Positions 1-4,915 of a stretch of 5,538 bases of DNA are shown piece after piece (position 1 is the stretch's first letter; every line of letters starts with the position of its first letter). Made by a program: the position numbers and the translations under genes. The notes under the pieces are model-generated. The model did not search any database, was not told the DNA's origin, and worked only from the letters and a program-made list of their open reading frames with translations. This DNA is from Spirochaetota bacterium (GTDB lineage: Bacteria > Spirochaetota > Spirochaetia > Treponematales > UBA12059). The stretch spans positions 1-5,538 of the forward strand of contig JAKQNL010000219.1 of assembly GCA_029565815.1 (NCBI GenBank), read 5' to 3'.

Positions 1-38
1 GTGTGCCTATGCCAGACAGCTTGCCGGCATAGGCACGC
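1..38. terminator. Hairpin at window edge, possible terminator of the lipoprotein gene
   Basis: A perfect 11-bp inverted repeat pairs 3-13 (GTGCCTATGCC) with 26-36 (GGCATAGGCAC). It extends to 13 bp if a G-U and a G-C pair at 1-2/37-38 are counted, and the loop is 12 nt. It lies about 35 bp past the stop of the minus-strand lipoprotein gene, where a Rho-independent terminator would be expected. On the minus strand any U-tract would fall outside the window, so this cannot be confirmed. There is no T-tract on the plus-strand side. It could equally belong to an RNA gene or a repeat that continues to the left. Confidence 0.4.
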
Positions 39-72
39 AGTTAAGAGCGGCGCTGGACTAAACGCGTTTGCT

Positions 73-381
73 TCACGCTGCGGGCTGTTGGCGGCGCCTA
101 CGCGAGTAGCGCACGGAGACTGCGCTGCCGCCCGCTCCGCCACTGAGCGCGATCCAGAAACCAAGGTCGTACCAGAAGCCTGTGTTGGCTTGTTCATACA
201 CCCGGATGGCCTTGTTGAAAATTTGCACGATGAGCGAAATGGGGGCTATGAGGCCGTGCCAGAAACCAGTAAAGAATCCGGCTGGTTTGGCTACGTTGTT
301 TTTCCCGTCTCCGGGCAGGCAGGATGACAGAGCCACAAGACACAGTATGGCGATGATGATACAGGCTATTCGTTTGCGCAT
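73..381 (-). CDS. Small conserved putative lipoprotein with two hydrophobic segments
   Basis: This 102-residue protein starts at the ATG at 381-379, which has a good Shine-Dalgarno GGAAAGG (complement of 389-395) 7 nt upstream. Longer upstream reading in the same frame has no such site. Residues 1-21 form a classic lipoprotein signal: Arg/Lys start, hydrophobic core, lipobox LSSC with the lipidated Cys at 21. The mature part has two hydrophobic stretches, one around FWHGLIAPISLIVQIF and one around WYDLGFWIALSGG, and ends in an Arg-rich tail (YSRRRR) that would face the cytoplasm. The pattern GFW-HG-IAPxSLI-IFN-IRxYE-NTGxxYDxGF resembles a widespread family of small hypothetical membrane proteins in spirochaetes, Firmicutes and Bacteroidetes, recalled from memory and not searched. 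No enzymatic motif is visible and the function is unknown. With two helices it may be an inner-membrane protein whose first Cys is or is not lipidated. It appears to be transcribed alone, 232 bp from the Nudix gene upstream. Confidence 0.82.
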   Translation of the reverse strand: MRKRIACIIIAILCLVALSSCLPGDGKNNVAKPAGFFTGFWHGLIAPISLIVQIFNKAIRVYEQANTGFWYDLGFWIALSGGAGGSAVSVRYSRRRRQQPAA

Positions 382-428
382 GGTAGTACCTTTCCGACCA
401 CTGGGCTGTATACCTGTTGGCCGGATGC

Positions 429-434
429 AGTATA
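429..434 (-). promoter_or_regulatory. Possible -10 element for the lipoprotein gene
   Basis: The minus strand reads TATACT here (5 of 6 matches to TATAAT), 44 nt upstream of the lipoprotein start codon. No convincing -35 sits at 16-18 nt; the nearest TTG-type hexamer (TTGCTA, complement of 456-461) is 21 nt away. This is a weak call. Confidence 0.25.
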
Positions 435-525
435 GACCCGAAAAGCCATGAGCGGTAGCAAAAGATTGTAACTGGCTTGCGCGATGCGCATACTGATGAA
501 CGCCAGGCGCGAGGGATGCGAAAGG

Positions 526-551
526 GCCCGTAAGGGCGCCGCGCAAGCGGC
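526..551. other. Two back-to-back tetraloop hairpins in the intergenic region
   Basis: In the gap 382-613 there are two abutting perfect hairpins. Positions 526-537 read GCCC-GTAA-GGGC and 538-551 read GCCGC-GCAA-GCGGC. Read on the plus strand both loops are GNRA tetraloops, which are typical of folded RNA; on the minus strand they become TTAC and TTGC. No known RNA family was recognised here: the RNase P, SRP and tmRNA signatures I looked for are absent. It may be a small RNA or part of a 3' untranslated region of the Nudix gene. A chance GC-rich arrangement is possible. Confidence 0.3.
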
Positions 552-572
552 CGATAGCCTGGAGCAAGCCCG

Positions 573-598
573 GTGCCGCTGCGCTTGCGCAACGGCAC
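573..598 (-). terminator. GC-rich hairpin just after the Nudix gene, possible U-less terminator
   Basis: Fifteen bases past the Nudix stop, GTGCCG (573-578) pairs with CGGCAC (593-598). An inner stem GCG/CGC closes a 4-nt loop, giving a nearly continuous helix. On the minus strand the single non-Watson-Crick position is a tolerated G-U pair, whereas on the plus strand it is a C-A mismatch, so minus-strand RNA folds better. No T-tract follows, so intrinsic termination would be inefficient. It may instead protect the 3' end or aid Rho-dependent termination. Confidence 0.35.
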
Positions 599-613
599 GC
601 GCGCAAAACGGTA

Positions 614-1174
614 TTAGCTTGAAAAGCCGCGATACCGGACGTAAAAAAACAGGGCTGCCGTCATGAGTGCGTGGCCCATGTCTTCGCCGCCCACAAGGTC
701 TATGGCTTCCCGTTCGGGCACAAGGAGAACTTCTATTTCTTCGTGTTCATCAAGGCACTGGGGGCATTCCAGGGTACAGCCTTCCGCAATGTACGCGTGG
801 AATCGGTTGGTCATCATGGCGGGGTTGGGAGACAGTATGCCCAAGGGGACTATCATGTCCGCGCGGTAGCCGGTTTCTTCCAGGAGCTCACGCGATACAG
901 CCGCTGCTGGGTCTTCGCCTGCGTCCACGATGCCGCCGGGGAATTCCAGCGATAGGTGGTTGGTGCCGTGACGGTGCTGCCGTATCATGATGAACTTTCT
1001 GCCTTCCGGTGTATCCACGACCGGAATGACACCGGCCCAATCCAACGCGTCGATGAGGTAGAAGGTGCCGGCTGATCCTTGCGGAGAAGTTCGCTGTACG
1101 GAGCATACGGAAAAAATCCTGCAATCGATGAGGTGTTTTTTTGGAAGGCTTGTCCATGTTGCTGTAAGCGGCAT
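614..1174 (-). CDS. Nudix hydrolase, ADP-ribose pyrophosphatase-like
   Basis: This 186-residue enzyme is predicted to cleave a nucleoside diphosphate linked to another moiety (ADP-ribose or a related nucleotide sugar), with Mg2+, in the cytoplasm. The full Nudix box GX5EX7REUXEEXGU is present at residues 81-103: G81, E87, then RELLEE at 95-100 and G102. All catalytic Glu are intact. An N-terminal beta region (CRIFSV, then GTFYLID, then the DW-VIPVV strand) matches the domain-swapping N-terminus of ADP-ribose pyrophosphatases, and SPNPAMMTNR follows the box. I start it at the ATG at 1174-1172 because homologues begin near this W-T-SLPKK stretch. An in-frame ATG at 1288 would add 38 residues that do not look like the family. 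There is no Shine-Dalgarno at the chosen ATG, but a promoter candidate sits directly upstream, which suggests a leaderless message. The substrate cannot be fixed from sequence. Confidence 0.87.
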   Translation of the reverse strand: MPLTATWTSLPKKHLIDCRIFSVCSVQRTSPQGSAGTFYLIDALDWAGVIPVVDTPEGRKFIMIRQHRHGTNHLSLEFPGGIVDAGEDPAAAVSRELLEETGYRADMIVPLGILSPNPAMMTNRFHAYIAEGCTLECPQCLDEHEEIEVLLVPEREAIDLVGGEDMGHALMTAALFFYVRYRGFSS

Positions 1175-1181
1175 GAAACAT

Positions 1182-1210
1182 AGTGTAACGCGTCGAAGAA
1201 TCCTCAACAA
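1182..1210 (-). promoter_or_regulatory. Sigma70-type promoter candidate for the Nudix gene
   Basis: On the minus strand, TTGTTG (complement of 1205-1210) is followed by exactly 17 nt and then TACACT (complement of 1182-1187). Both hexamers match consensus at 4 of 6 positions. The predicted transcription start lies one base before the Nudix ATG at 1174, which would give a leaderless or nearly leaderless mRNA and agrees with the missing Shine-Dalgarno. Confidence 0.45.
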
Positions 1211-1217
1211 GCTTGTT
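1206..1217. promoter_or_regulatory. 12-bp perfect palindrome on the Nudix -35, possible operator
   Basis: AACAAGCTTGTT is a perfect 12-bp palindrome that covers five of the six bases of the proposed Nudix -35 hexamer. A dimeric repressor bound here would block that promoter. Nothing in the window names the regulator, and a single 12-bp palindrome can occur by chance. Confidence 0.3.
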
Positions 1218-1262
1218 TGTCCGGCATATGTGAACGCATTTTTACTCGTAATGATAGAATTA

Positions 1263-1303
1263 TTGCGAAAATAATGGCGTGCTTTCATATTTCGATATAT
1301 AGT
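1263..1303 (+). promoter_or_regulatory. Promoter region for the H1-like/YciO unit
   Basis: This short AT-rich stretch in an otherwise GC-rich region holds TTGCGA (1263-1268), a 17-nt spacer and CATATT (1286-1291). A second -10 candidate TATAGT (5 of 6 matches) lies at 1298-1303 but lacks a matching -35. An inverted repeat ATTATT/AATAAT (1259-1264 and 1270-1275, 5-nt centre) covers the -35. Transcription from here would give a leader of about 125-140 nt before the H1-like start codon. Confidence 0.45.
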
Positions 1304-1435
1304 AGAGGCGTCGTGGTTTATGCAGTCTGTGCAAACGGTCGCCGTTGGCGTCGTGCAGGCAGTAACCGCGGCGCATTGCCCGGCGCAAACCGGGTGCCCC
1401 GGCAGAGCCGGGAAACGTCATAAAGAGGAGCAGAT
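1304..1435 (+). promoter_or_regulatory. Structured 5' leader of the H1-like gene
   Basis: This GC-rich leader of about 130 nt has several hairpins: TGCA/TGCA around 1321-1333, ACGG-TCG-CCGT at 1335-1345, CCCGG/CCGGG at 1379-1383 and 1390-1394, and a perfect CCCGGC-AGA-GCCGGG at 1398-1412. The CCGGG at 1390-1394 can also pair with CCCGG at 1398-1402, so the last two helices have a mutually exclusive alternative. The strong Shine-Dalgarno AGAGGAG (1424-1430, 5 nt before ATG) stays outside the stems. I recognise no riboswitch family. The arrangement is compatible with leader-based control but does not prove it. Confidence 0.3.
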
Positions 1436-1846
1436 ATGGCTATTACCAAACCCGCAGCCGCGGCAGGAAACAAGAAACTTGTAGTGGACGCAAAGATGTT
1501 CAAGAAGATCGACGACATTGTCGCCAAGTACAACGAAGCTGTAAAACTGGGCAAGAAAGCCTCAAAAGATGGCCTGCCTCCCGTTGAGCCCAAGGGCCTG
1601 GACGAGCTTGGCGCGCTTATCGCCAAGTCCTGGGGCAAGGTAAAGGAAGCTTCCGGCATCAAAGAAGCCGCTCCTGCGAAGAAGGCAGAGCCCAAGAAGG
1701 CGGCCGCGAAGAAAACCGCAGCCAAAAAACCGGCAGCAAAAAAAGCAGCCGCCAAAAAACCGGCAGCAAAAAAGCCGACCGTAAAGAAGCTCGTGAAGGC
1801 TGTGGCCAAGAAGATCGACGCCAAACCGCTTCTGAACAAATCCTGA
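1436..1846 (+). CDS. Histone H1-like lysine/alanine-rich nucleoid protein
   Basis: This 136-residue, very basic protein is predicted to bind and compact DNA without sequence specificity. It has two parts. Residues about 10-80 form a non-repetitive region, probably helical (MFKKIDDIVAKYNEAVKLGKK, then a PPVEPKG turn, then LDELGALIAKSWGKVKEA). Residues about 82-126 are a low-complexity tail of AAKKP/AAKKT/AAAKK pentapeptides like the tail of eukaryotic H1 and of bacterial Hc1-type and AlgP-type proteins. A short end, LVKAVAKKIDAKPLLNKS, closes it. There is no Asp/Glu cluster, signal peptide or membrane segment. The start is fixed by AGAGGAG 5 nt upstream. It is the first gene of a probable two-gene unit; the YciO-type gene follows after 28 bp with no terminator between. 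The N-terminal region is not one I can assign to a named domain. The H1-like call rests on composition, which can be reached convergently. Confidence 0.8.
   Translation: MAITKPAAAAGNKKLVVDAKMFKKIDDIVAKYNEAVKLGKKASKDGLPPVEPKGLDELGALIAKSWGKVKEASGIKEAAPAKKAEPKKAAAKKTAAKKPAAKKAAAKKPAAKKPTVKKLVKAVAKKIDAKPLLNKS
1721..1773 (+). repeat. 30-bp-period direct repeat inside the H1-like tail
   Basis: A 23-bp sequence at 1721-1743 recurs exactly at 1751-1773, a 30-bp (10-residue) period that encodes AKKPAAKK twice. Runs of six and seven A lie within and between the copies. Exact nucleotide identity suggests recent duplication, and the tail length may vary between strains by slippage in units of 5 or 10 residues. 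Confidence 0.75.
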
Positions 1847-1874
1847 GTATCGAAAGCAATGGAGTGTCCGGTTT

Positions 1875-2531
1875 ATGATTGTTGCAGTCGTTGCGGAAAA
1901 TCCGGATGCTCGTGTTATAAAAAGGGCCGCTTCCTCGCTTGCGGGGGGCGGCCTTGTTGTTGTGCCAACGGATACCAGTTGGAGCGCGGTATGCTCTATC
2001 ACATCGAAAGATGGTGTAGCTAGGCTTAAAAAATTGCTTGCCTCTGGCCAGAGCCGCGAGTTGGGCGGCAAGGATAGGCCGCCGACAGTCATGGTCGGCT
2101 CGCTTGCCCAGGCTTCGGAGCTGTGCGAGCTTGCCTCGTCGGCCTTCCGCATCATGAAACGGCTAACGCCGGGTCCTTATGTTTTTGTCTTGCCAAGCAG
2201 CAACCGGGCGGCCAAGGATTTTGACTTACGGCGAGCCGAGCTTGGCGTGCGGATTCCAAACCACCGGGTGCCGCTGGATCTTATGCTCGAACTTGGCCAT
2301 CCATTGCTGTCGGTTACCGTAAAGCGTTCCATGTTGGATACGGAATTGGGCGAGCCTGAATATCCGGAAGAGCATTTGTTCAACGCTGGCTGGGAACTGG
2401 AAGATTTGCCCGGGGTGGACTTGATTTTAGACCCCGGCGAGGAAAATGAGCGGCGGCTGGCGACAGTGCTTGATATTCGCTCTGGTGAAGTGGAAGTGCT
2501 TAGGCTGGGCGCTGGGCCATATCCGGACTAA
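1875..2531 (+). CDS. YciO-type Sua5/YrdC-family protein
   Basis: This 218-residue, single-domain protein has the YrdC fold. Conserved blocks in order: GGLVVVPTDTSW (residues 25-36, the PTDT nucleotide-binding motif), FRIMKRLTPGPYVFVLP (91-107, the TPG-Y-F block), GVRIPNH (124-130), GHPLLSVTV (141-149), VDLILDPG (171-178) and LATVLDI (185-191) ending in RLGAG. This order and spacing fit E. coli YciO better than TsaC/Sua5: the canonical SAN motif is SVT here, and the KRP motif is not clear, replaced by a SRELGGKDRPPTVMV stretch. True TsaC makes threonylcarbamoyl-AMP for tRNA t6A; the role of YciO is less settled, so I do not assign t6A synthesis. Start ATG at 1875 follows GGAG (1861-1864) with 10-nt spacing. 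It follows the H1-like gene by 28 bp. Its stop codon overlaps the stop of the opposing Gre gene. Confidence 0.82.
   Translation: MIVAVVAENPDARVIKRAASSLAGGGLVVVPTDTSWSAVCSITSKDGVARLKKLLASGQSRELGGKDRPPTVMVGSLAQASELCELASSAFRIMKRLTPGPYVFVLPSSNRAAKDFDLRRAELGVRIPNHRVPLDLMLELGHPLLSVTVKRSMLDTELGEPEYPEEHLFNAGWELEDLPGVDLILDPGEENERRLATVLDIRSGEVEVLRLGAGPYPD
2528..2531. other. Tail-to-tail overlap of two convergent genes
   Basis: The four bases CTAA contain the TAA stop of the plus-strand YciO-type gene (2529-2531) and, read in reverse, the TAG stop of the minus-strand Gre gene (2528-2530). There is no intergenic space for a terminator, so both transcripts must extend into the opposing coding region. Confidence 0.95.
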
Positions 2532-3082
2532 GGTTTTTGTTCCTGAACCAATGAAACAATTTCCAGAACTATTTCTCGGTCCGGCAGGCGGGCTTTTGCC
2601 AGGTCTTTGGGCGCTTTTCCCATAAGCGCCCGGGCAATGGGACTGGTCCAGCCTATGAGTCCGCGCTCTGGATCCGCTTCGTCCACGCCGACAATACGGT
2701 ACTCCCGCACTTGATCCGAAGCTTCCAGAACGCGTACACGGGCGCCAAAACGCACGGTATCGTAGCCGTCTGCAGGTTCGGGAACCACATCGGTCATTGC
2801 GGCCATGCGAGACAGGTATTCTATACGCCGCTCCAGCTTTGCTTTGGTCTTGCGTAGCGACGACAGGACATCCTCCTCCGCTCCCGATGCGGCAGCCCTG
2901 TCCAGCTCTGCCTGCACCCGGGGCCTTTCTTGCAGCTCCAGGTGGCGCAGTTCGTTTGCAAGCGCGATCCCGCCTTCCGGGGTAACGTAGTTGCGCGAGC
3001 CGGGGGGTATGGGTATTTTTATCTCTGGAGCTTCTTCAGCGCGCGAGTCGGATGTATCATCGCTGACGAACGCGCGCGACAT
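2528..3082 (-). CDS. GreA/GreB-family transcription elongation factor
   Basis: This 184-residue protein is predicted to insert a coiled coil into the RNA polymerase secondary channel and affect transcript cleavage or pausing. It begins MSRAFVSDD, a start common to a GreB-like subfamily, followed by an acidic, Pro-rich extension (residues 7-30). The coiled-coil domain runs from about NYVTPEG (31-37) to TDVV (97-100), and the C-terminal FKBP-like domain from about 107 to 184 with the hallmark YRIVGVDEADPERG and SPIARALMGK. Compared by eye with E. coli GreB, the tip (LGDRSENADY in GreB) reads SGAEEDV, about two residues shorter but still acidic (E69, E70, D71). Whether these can hold the catalytic Mg2+ is uncertain. 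The start codon lies 3 nt after the helicase stop, with only a weak purine-rich site (AGCGGA) inside the helicase end, so translational coupling is likely. Confidence 0.88.
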   Translation of the reverse strand: MSRAFVSDDTSDSRAEEAPEIKIPIPPGSRNYVTPEGGIALANELRHLELQERPRVQAELDRAAASGAEEDVLSSLRKTKAKLERRIEYLSRMAAMTDVVPEPADGYDTVRFGARVRVLEASDQVREYRIVGVDEADPERGLIGWTSPIARALMGKAPKDLAKARLPDREIVLEIVSLVQEQKP

Positions 3083-3085
3083 GGC

Positions 3086-4855
3086 TTATTGATCCGCTTT
3101 TCGCTTGCCCAAGCCCAATGCGTTTTTGATGCGCTCCAGTATGCCCGGTTTTTTTTGCGCTGCTGGCTGAGCAGCGGGTTTTTGGGCTGGACGCTGGGTT
3201 TGCTGACGCTGCGAAGCTGGCTGGGCCGAGGACGGGCGAGCCGAAGACGGCTTGGCCGAAGACGGCCGGGTTGATGGCTGCCTGCTTGTTTGTTGTTGCG
3301 AGCTTTGTTGGCCCGCAGGCTTCCTGCTGCCTTGTTTGGCCGGCTGGCGTGCTGGCTGTTGCGAAGGGCTTGCCGGCGCGGATGGATTTTTGGCAGCGGC
3401 CGGGCCGGAGTATTTTTGCCGGTATTTGTTCATGCGCTCTTCGGCGCTCATGCTGTACGGGTTGCGTTCTACGCCGCGGTCCGGCCGTCGCGCATCCGCG
3501 TGGGCTTCTGTGGACCGAGCTCGTTCCGGGCGGGGACGGCCGTCACGGGTGCTACGAGCGCTGGTAGTGGCGTTCGTCTGATAAGCCGGGCGTTCCGTCC
3601 GGGATGCGCCGGGTCTGCGCTGGCCGGCAGTGGACTTGCCACCGGGTCGGCGGTCGCGGTTGTCGGGGCCGCTTCTGACACGATCGCGTCCGTGGCCGTA
3701 GCGCATATTCGCGCTTTTATCTTCCACCATCAGTTCTTCTGTTACCGGCAAAACGGGTATTTTGCTTTCTATGTAACGCTCGATAGCCGGAAGCCCGTAC
3801 ACGAATTTCTCGCACGCAAGGGTAATGGCCTTGCCGGCGGCTCCAGCGCGGGCGGTTCTGCCTATGCGGTGAACGTAGGATTCTGCCTCCATAGGTACGT
3901 CAAAGTTGACCACCAGGTCCAGGCCGTTTACATCCAGGCCGCGGGCTGCAACATCGGTTGCAACCAGGAGCGCTATCTTGCCGGCTTTAAGGCGCTCTAT
4001 TACCTGGAGGCGTTTTGCCTGGGGCAGGTCGCCCATGATGTACTCGCATTCGTATCCGTTGATGCCAAGCCGGCGCGCCAACTCTTCTGCCATAAATTTC
4101 TGGTTACAGAAAACCAGCGCACTTTGCGGTTTTTCGCGCGCAAGCAGTCCAAGGAGCACCCGGATTTTCTCGTCGGAGCCGACGTGATACAGTTCTTGCG
4201 TAACCAGGTCCACGGTTACCGCGTCGGACTCTATCACAATTTCCTTCGGCTCGTTCATATACTCCCAGGTTAGGTTTTTTACGCGGAAGTTAAGCGTTGC
4301 TGAGTATAGGAAGGTTTGCCTTTCCTTGGCTGGCGGCAGGTAGCGCAGGAGTTTTCGCAGATCGTCGATAAAGCCCATGTCGAACATGCGGTCAGCTTCG
4401 TCCACTACCAAAAAGCCTACATCCCTAAGAAGCATTTTGCCCTGCTGTACCAGATCGATGATACGGCCGGGGGTGCCTATGATTACCTGTACATTGTCGC
4501 GCAGCATGTCTACCTGGGGACCGTACGATACGCCGCCGTAAAAACTGCCCATGCTGATGGGTAGGTGTTTGCCCAGTTTTTTTGCTTCGGTTTCTATCTG
4601 GGCGGCCAGTTCTCGGGTTGGAGCCAGGATAAGCACCTTGTGGTGCCGGACCGCGTCCACGGTCATGATACGCTGGAAAATGGATACCAGGAATGCGGCG
4701 GTTTTACCGGTGCCGGTCTGGGATTGCGCGTAAATGTCGTGCCCCTGAAATGACAGGGGAAAAGTTTCGGCCTGGACGGGCATGCAGGAAACATAGCCGG
4801 CTTCGGCTATTCCCCGGGCCAGGTCGGGGTGCAGGTTCAGTTCGGAATAATCCAT
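3086..4855 (-). CDS. DEAD-box RNA helicase, RhlB-like, with long disordered tail
   Basis: This 589-residue ATP-dependent RNA helicase has all core motifs: Q motif with MPVQ (25-28), Walker A AQSQTGTGKT (43-52), PTREL (79-83), GG (107-108), TPGR (128-131), DEAD (152-155), SAT (185-187), ARGLD (304-308) and HRIGRTAR (329-336). Details such as FLYSATLNFRVKNL, GDLPQAKR and LPAIER (355-360) resemble RhlB more than DeaD or RhlE. From about 380 to 570 the chain is low complexity: an Arg/Gly/Asp part, an island NPYSMSAEERMNKYRQKY (465-482), then a Gln/Pro/Ser/Ala part with PSSAK/R/Q repeats. It ends in a helical-looking basic segment GILERIKNALGLGKRK. I chose the ATG at 4855 because MDYSELNLHPDL is where this family begins. 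An in-frame ATG at 4942 would add 29 atypical residues and would lie upstream of the likely transcription start. It is downstream of srkA by 96 bp and tightly linked to the Gre gene. Confidence 0.93.
   Translation of the reverse strand: MDYSELNLHPDLARGIAEAGYVSCMPVQAETFPLSFQGHDIYAQSQTGTGKTAAFLVSIFQRIMTVDAVRHHKVLILAPTRELAAQIETEAKKLGKHLPISMGSFYGGVSYGPQVDMLRDNVQVIIGTPGRIIDLVQQGKMLLRDVGFLVVDEADRMFDMGFIDDLRKLLRYLPPAKERQTFLYSATLNFRVKNLTWEYMNEPKEIVIESDAVTVDLVTQELYHVGSDEKIRVLLGLLAREKPQSALVFCNQKFMAEELARRLGINGYECEYIMGDLPQAKRLQVIERLKAGKIALLVATDVAARGLDVNGLDLVVNFDVPMEAESYVHRIGRTARAGAAGKAITLACEKFVYGLPAIERYIESKIPVLPVTEELMVEDKSANMRYGHGRDRVRSGPDNRDRRPGGKSTAGQRRPGASRTERPAYQTNATTSARSTRDGRPRPERARSTEAHADARRPDRGVERNPYSMSAEERMNKYRQKYSGPAAAKNPSAPASPSQQPARQPAKQGSRKPAGQQSSQQQTSRQPSTRPSSAKPSSARPSSAQPASQRQQTQRPAQKPAAQPAAQKKPGILERIKNALGLGKRKADQ
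3225..3269 (-). repeat. 15-bp tandem repeat in the helicase tail
   Basis: Three consecutive 15-bp units (3225-3239, 3240-3254, 3255-3269) each begin GCCGAAGACGG or GCCGAGGACGG on the plus strand. On the minus strand they encode PSSAK, PSSAR and PSSAQ. The unit is in frame, so gain or loss changes tail length without breaking the protein. Confidence 0.75.
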
Positions 4856-4883
4856 TCGGTACGCTCGATACGTGTATGAAGTA

Positions 4884-4903
4884 GCGGCACAAAAAAATGC
4901 CGC
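4884..4903 (-). promoter_or_regulatory. Hairpin with U-rich loop in the helicase leader
   Basis: GCGGCA (4884-4889) pairs perfectly with TGCCGC (4898-4903), a 6-bp stem. On the transcribed minus strand the 8-nt loop is UUUUUUUG. It lies in the untranslated leader about 28 nt before the helicase ATG. Because the U-tract is in the loop and not after the stem, it is not an ordinary terminator. An exposed U7 loop could be a landing site for an RNA-binding protein or for the helicase itself. Confidence 0.4.
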
Positions 4904-4915
4904 GGATAGCCTGTT

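Noticed and set aside
493..523. Hammerhead-ribozyme-like core elements, CTGATGA (493-499) and CGAAA (519-523), followed by a hairpin
   Set aside because: The sequence between them does not form a stem II that closes on both elements, and no cleavage-site UH follows stem III in the right place. Probably chance.
484..666. Small plus-strand frame of 60 codons in the intergenic hairpin region
   Set aside because: It has no ribosome site, its composition follows the GC-rich hairpins, and it overlaps the end of the Nudix gene in antisense.
1175..1288. 38-residue N-terminal extension of the Nudix protein
   Set aside because: It does not resemble the family, has no ribosome site at 1288, and contains the promoter candidate for the gene.
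1217..1423. Plus-strand frame of 68 codons ending just before the H1-like ribosome site
   Set aside because: No ribosome site, it spans the promoter and structured leader, and it has no recognisable sequence. A regulatory leader peptide is not excluded but nothing supports it.
1318..1839. Minus-strand frame rich in Phe/Ala (looks like membrane segments)
   Set aside because: It is the reverse complement of the AAKKP repeats of the H1-like gene, so the hydrophobic pattern is an artefact.
3225..3269. Possible CRISPR-like or intergenic repeat array
   Set aside because: The 15-bp units are adjacent without spacers, in frame, and encode PSSAx repeats of the helicase tail.
3290..4273. Long plus-strand open frame of 327 codons
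   Set aside because: It lies antisense to the DEAD-box helicase, whose motifs are unmistakable. It is a GC-driven shadow frame with no ribosome site or recognisable domain.
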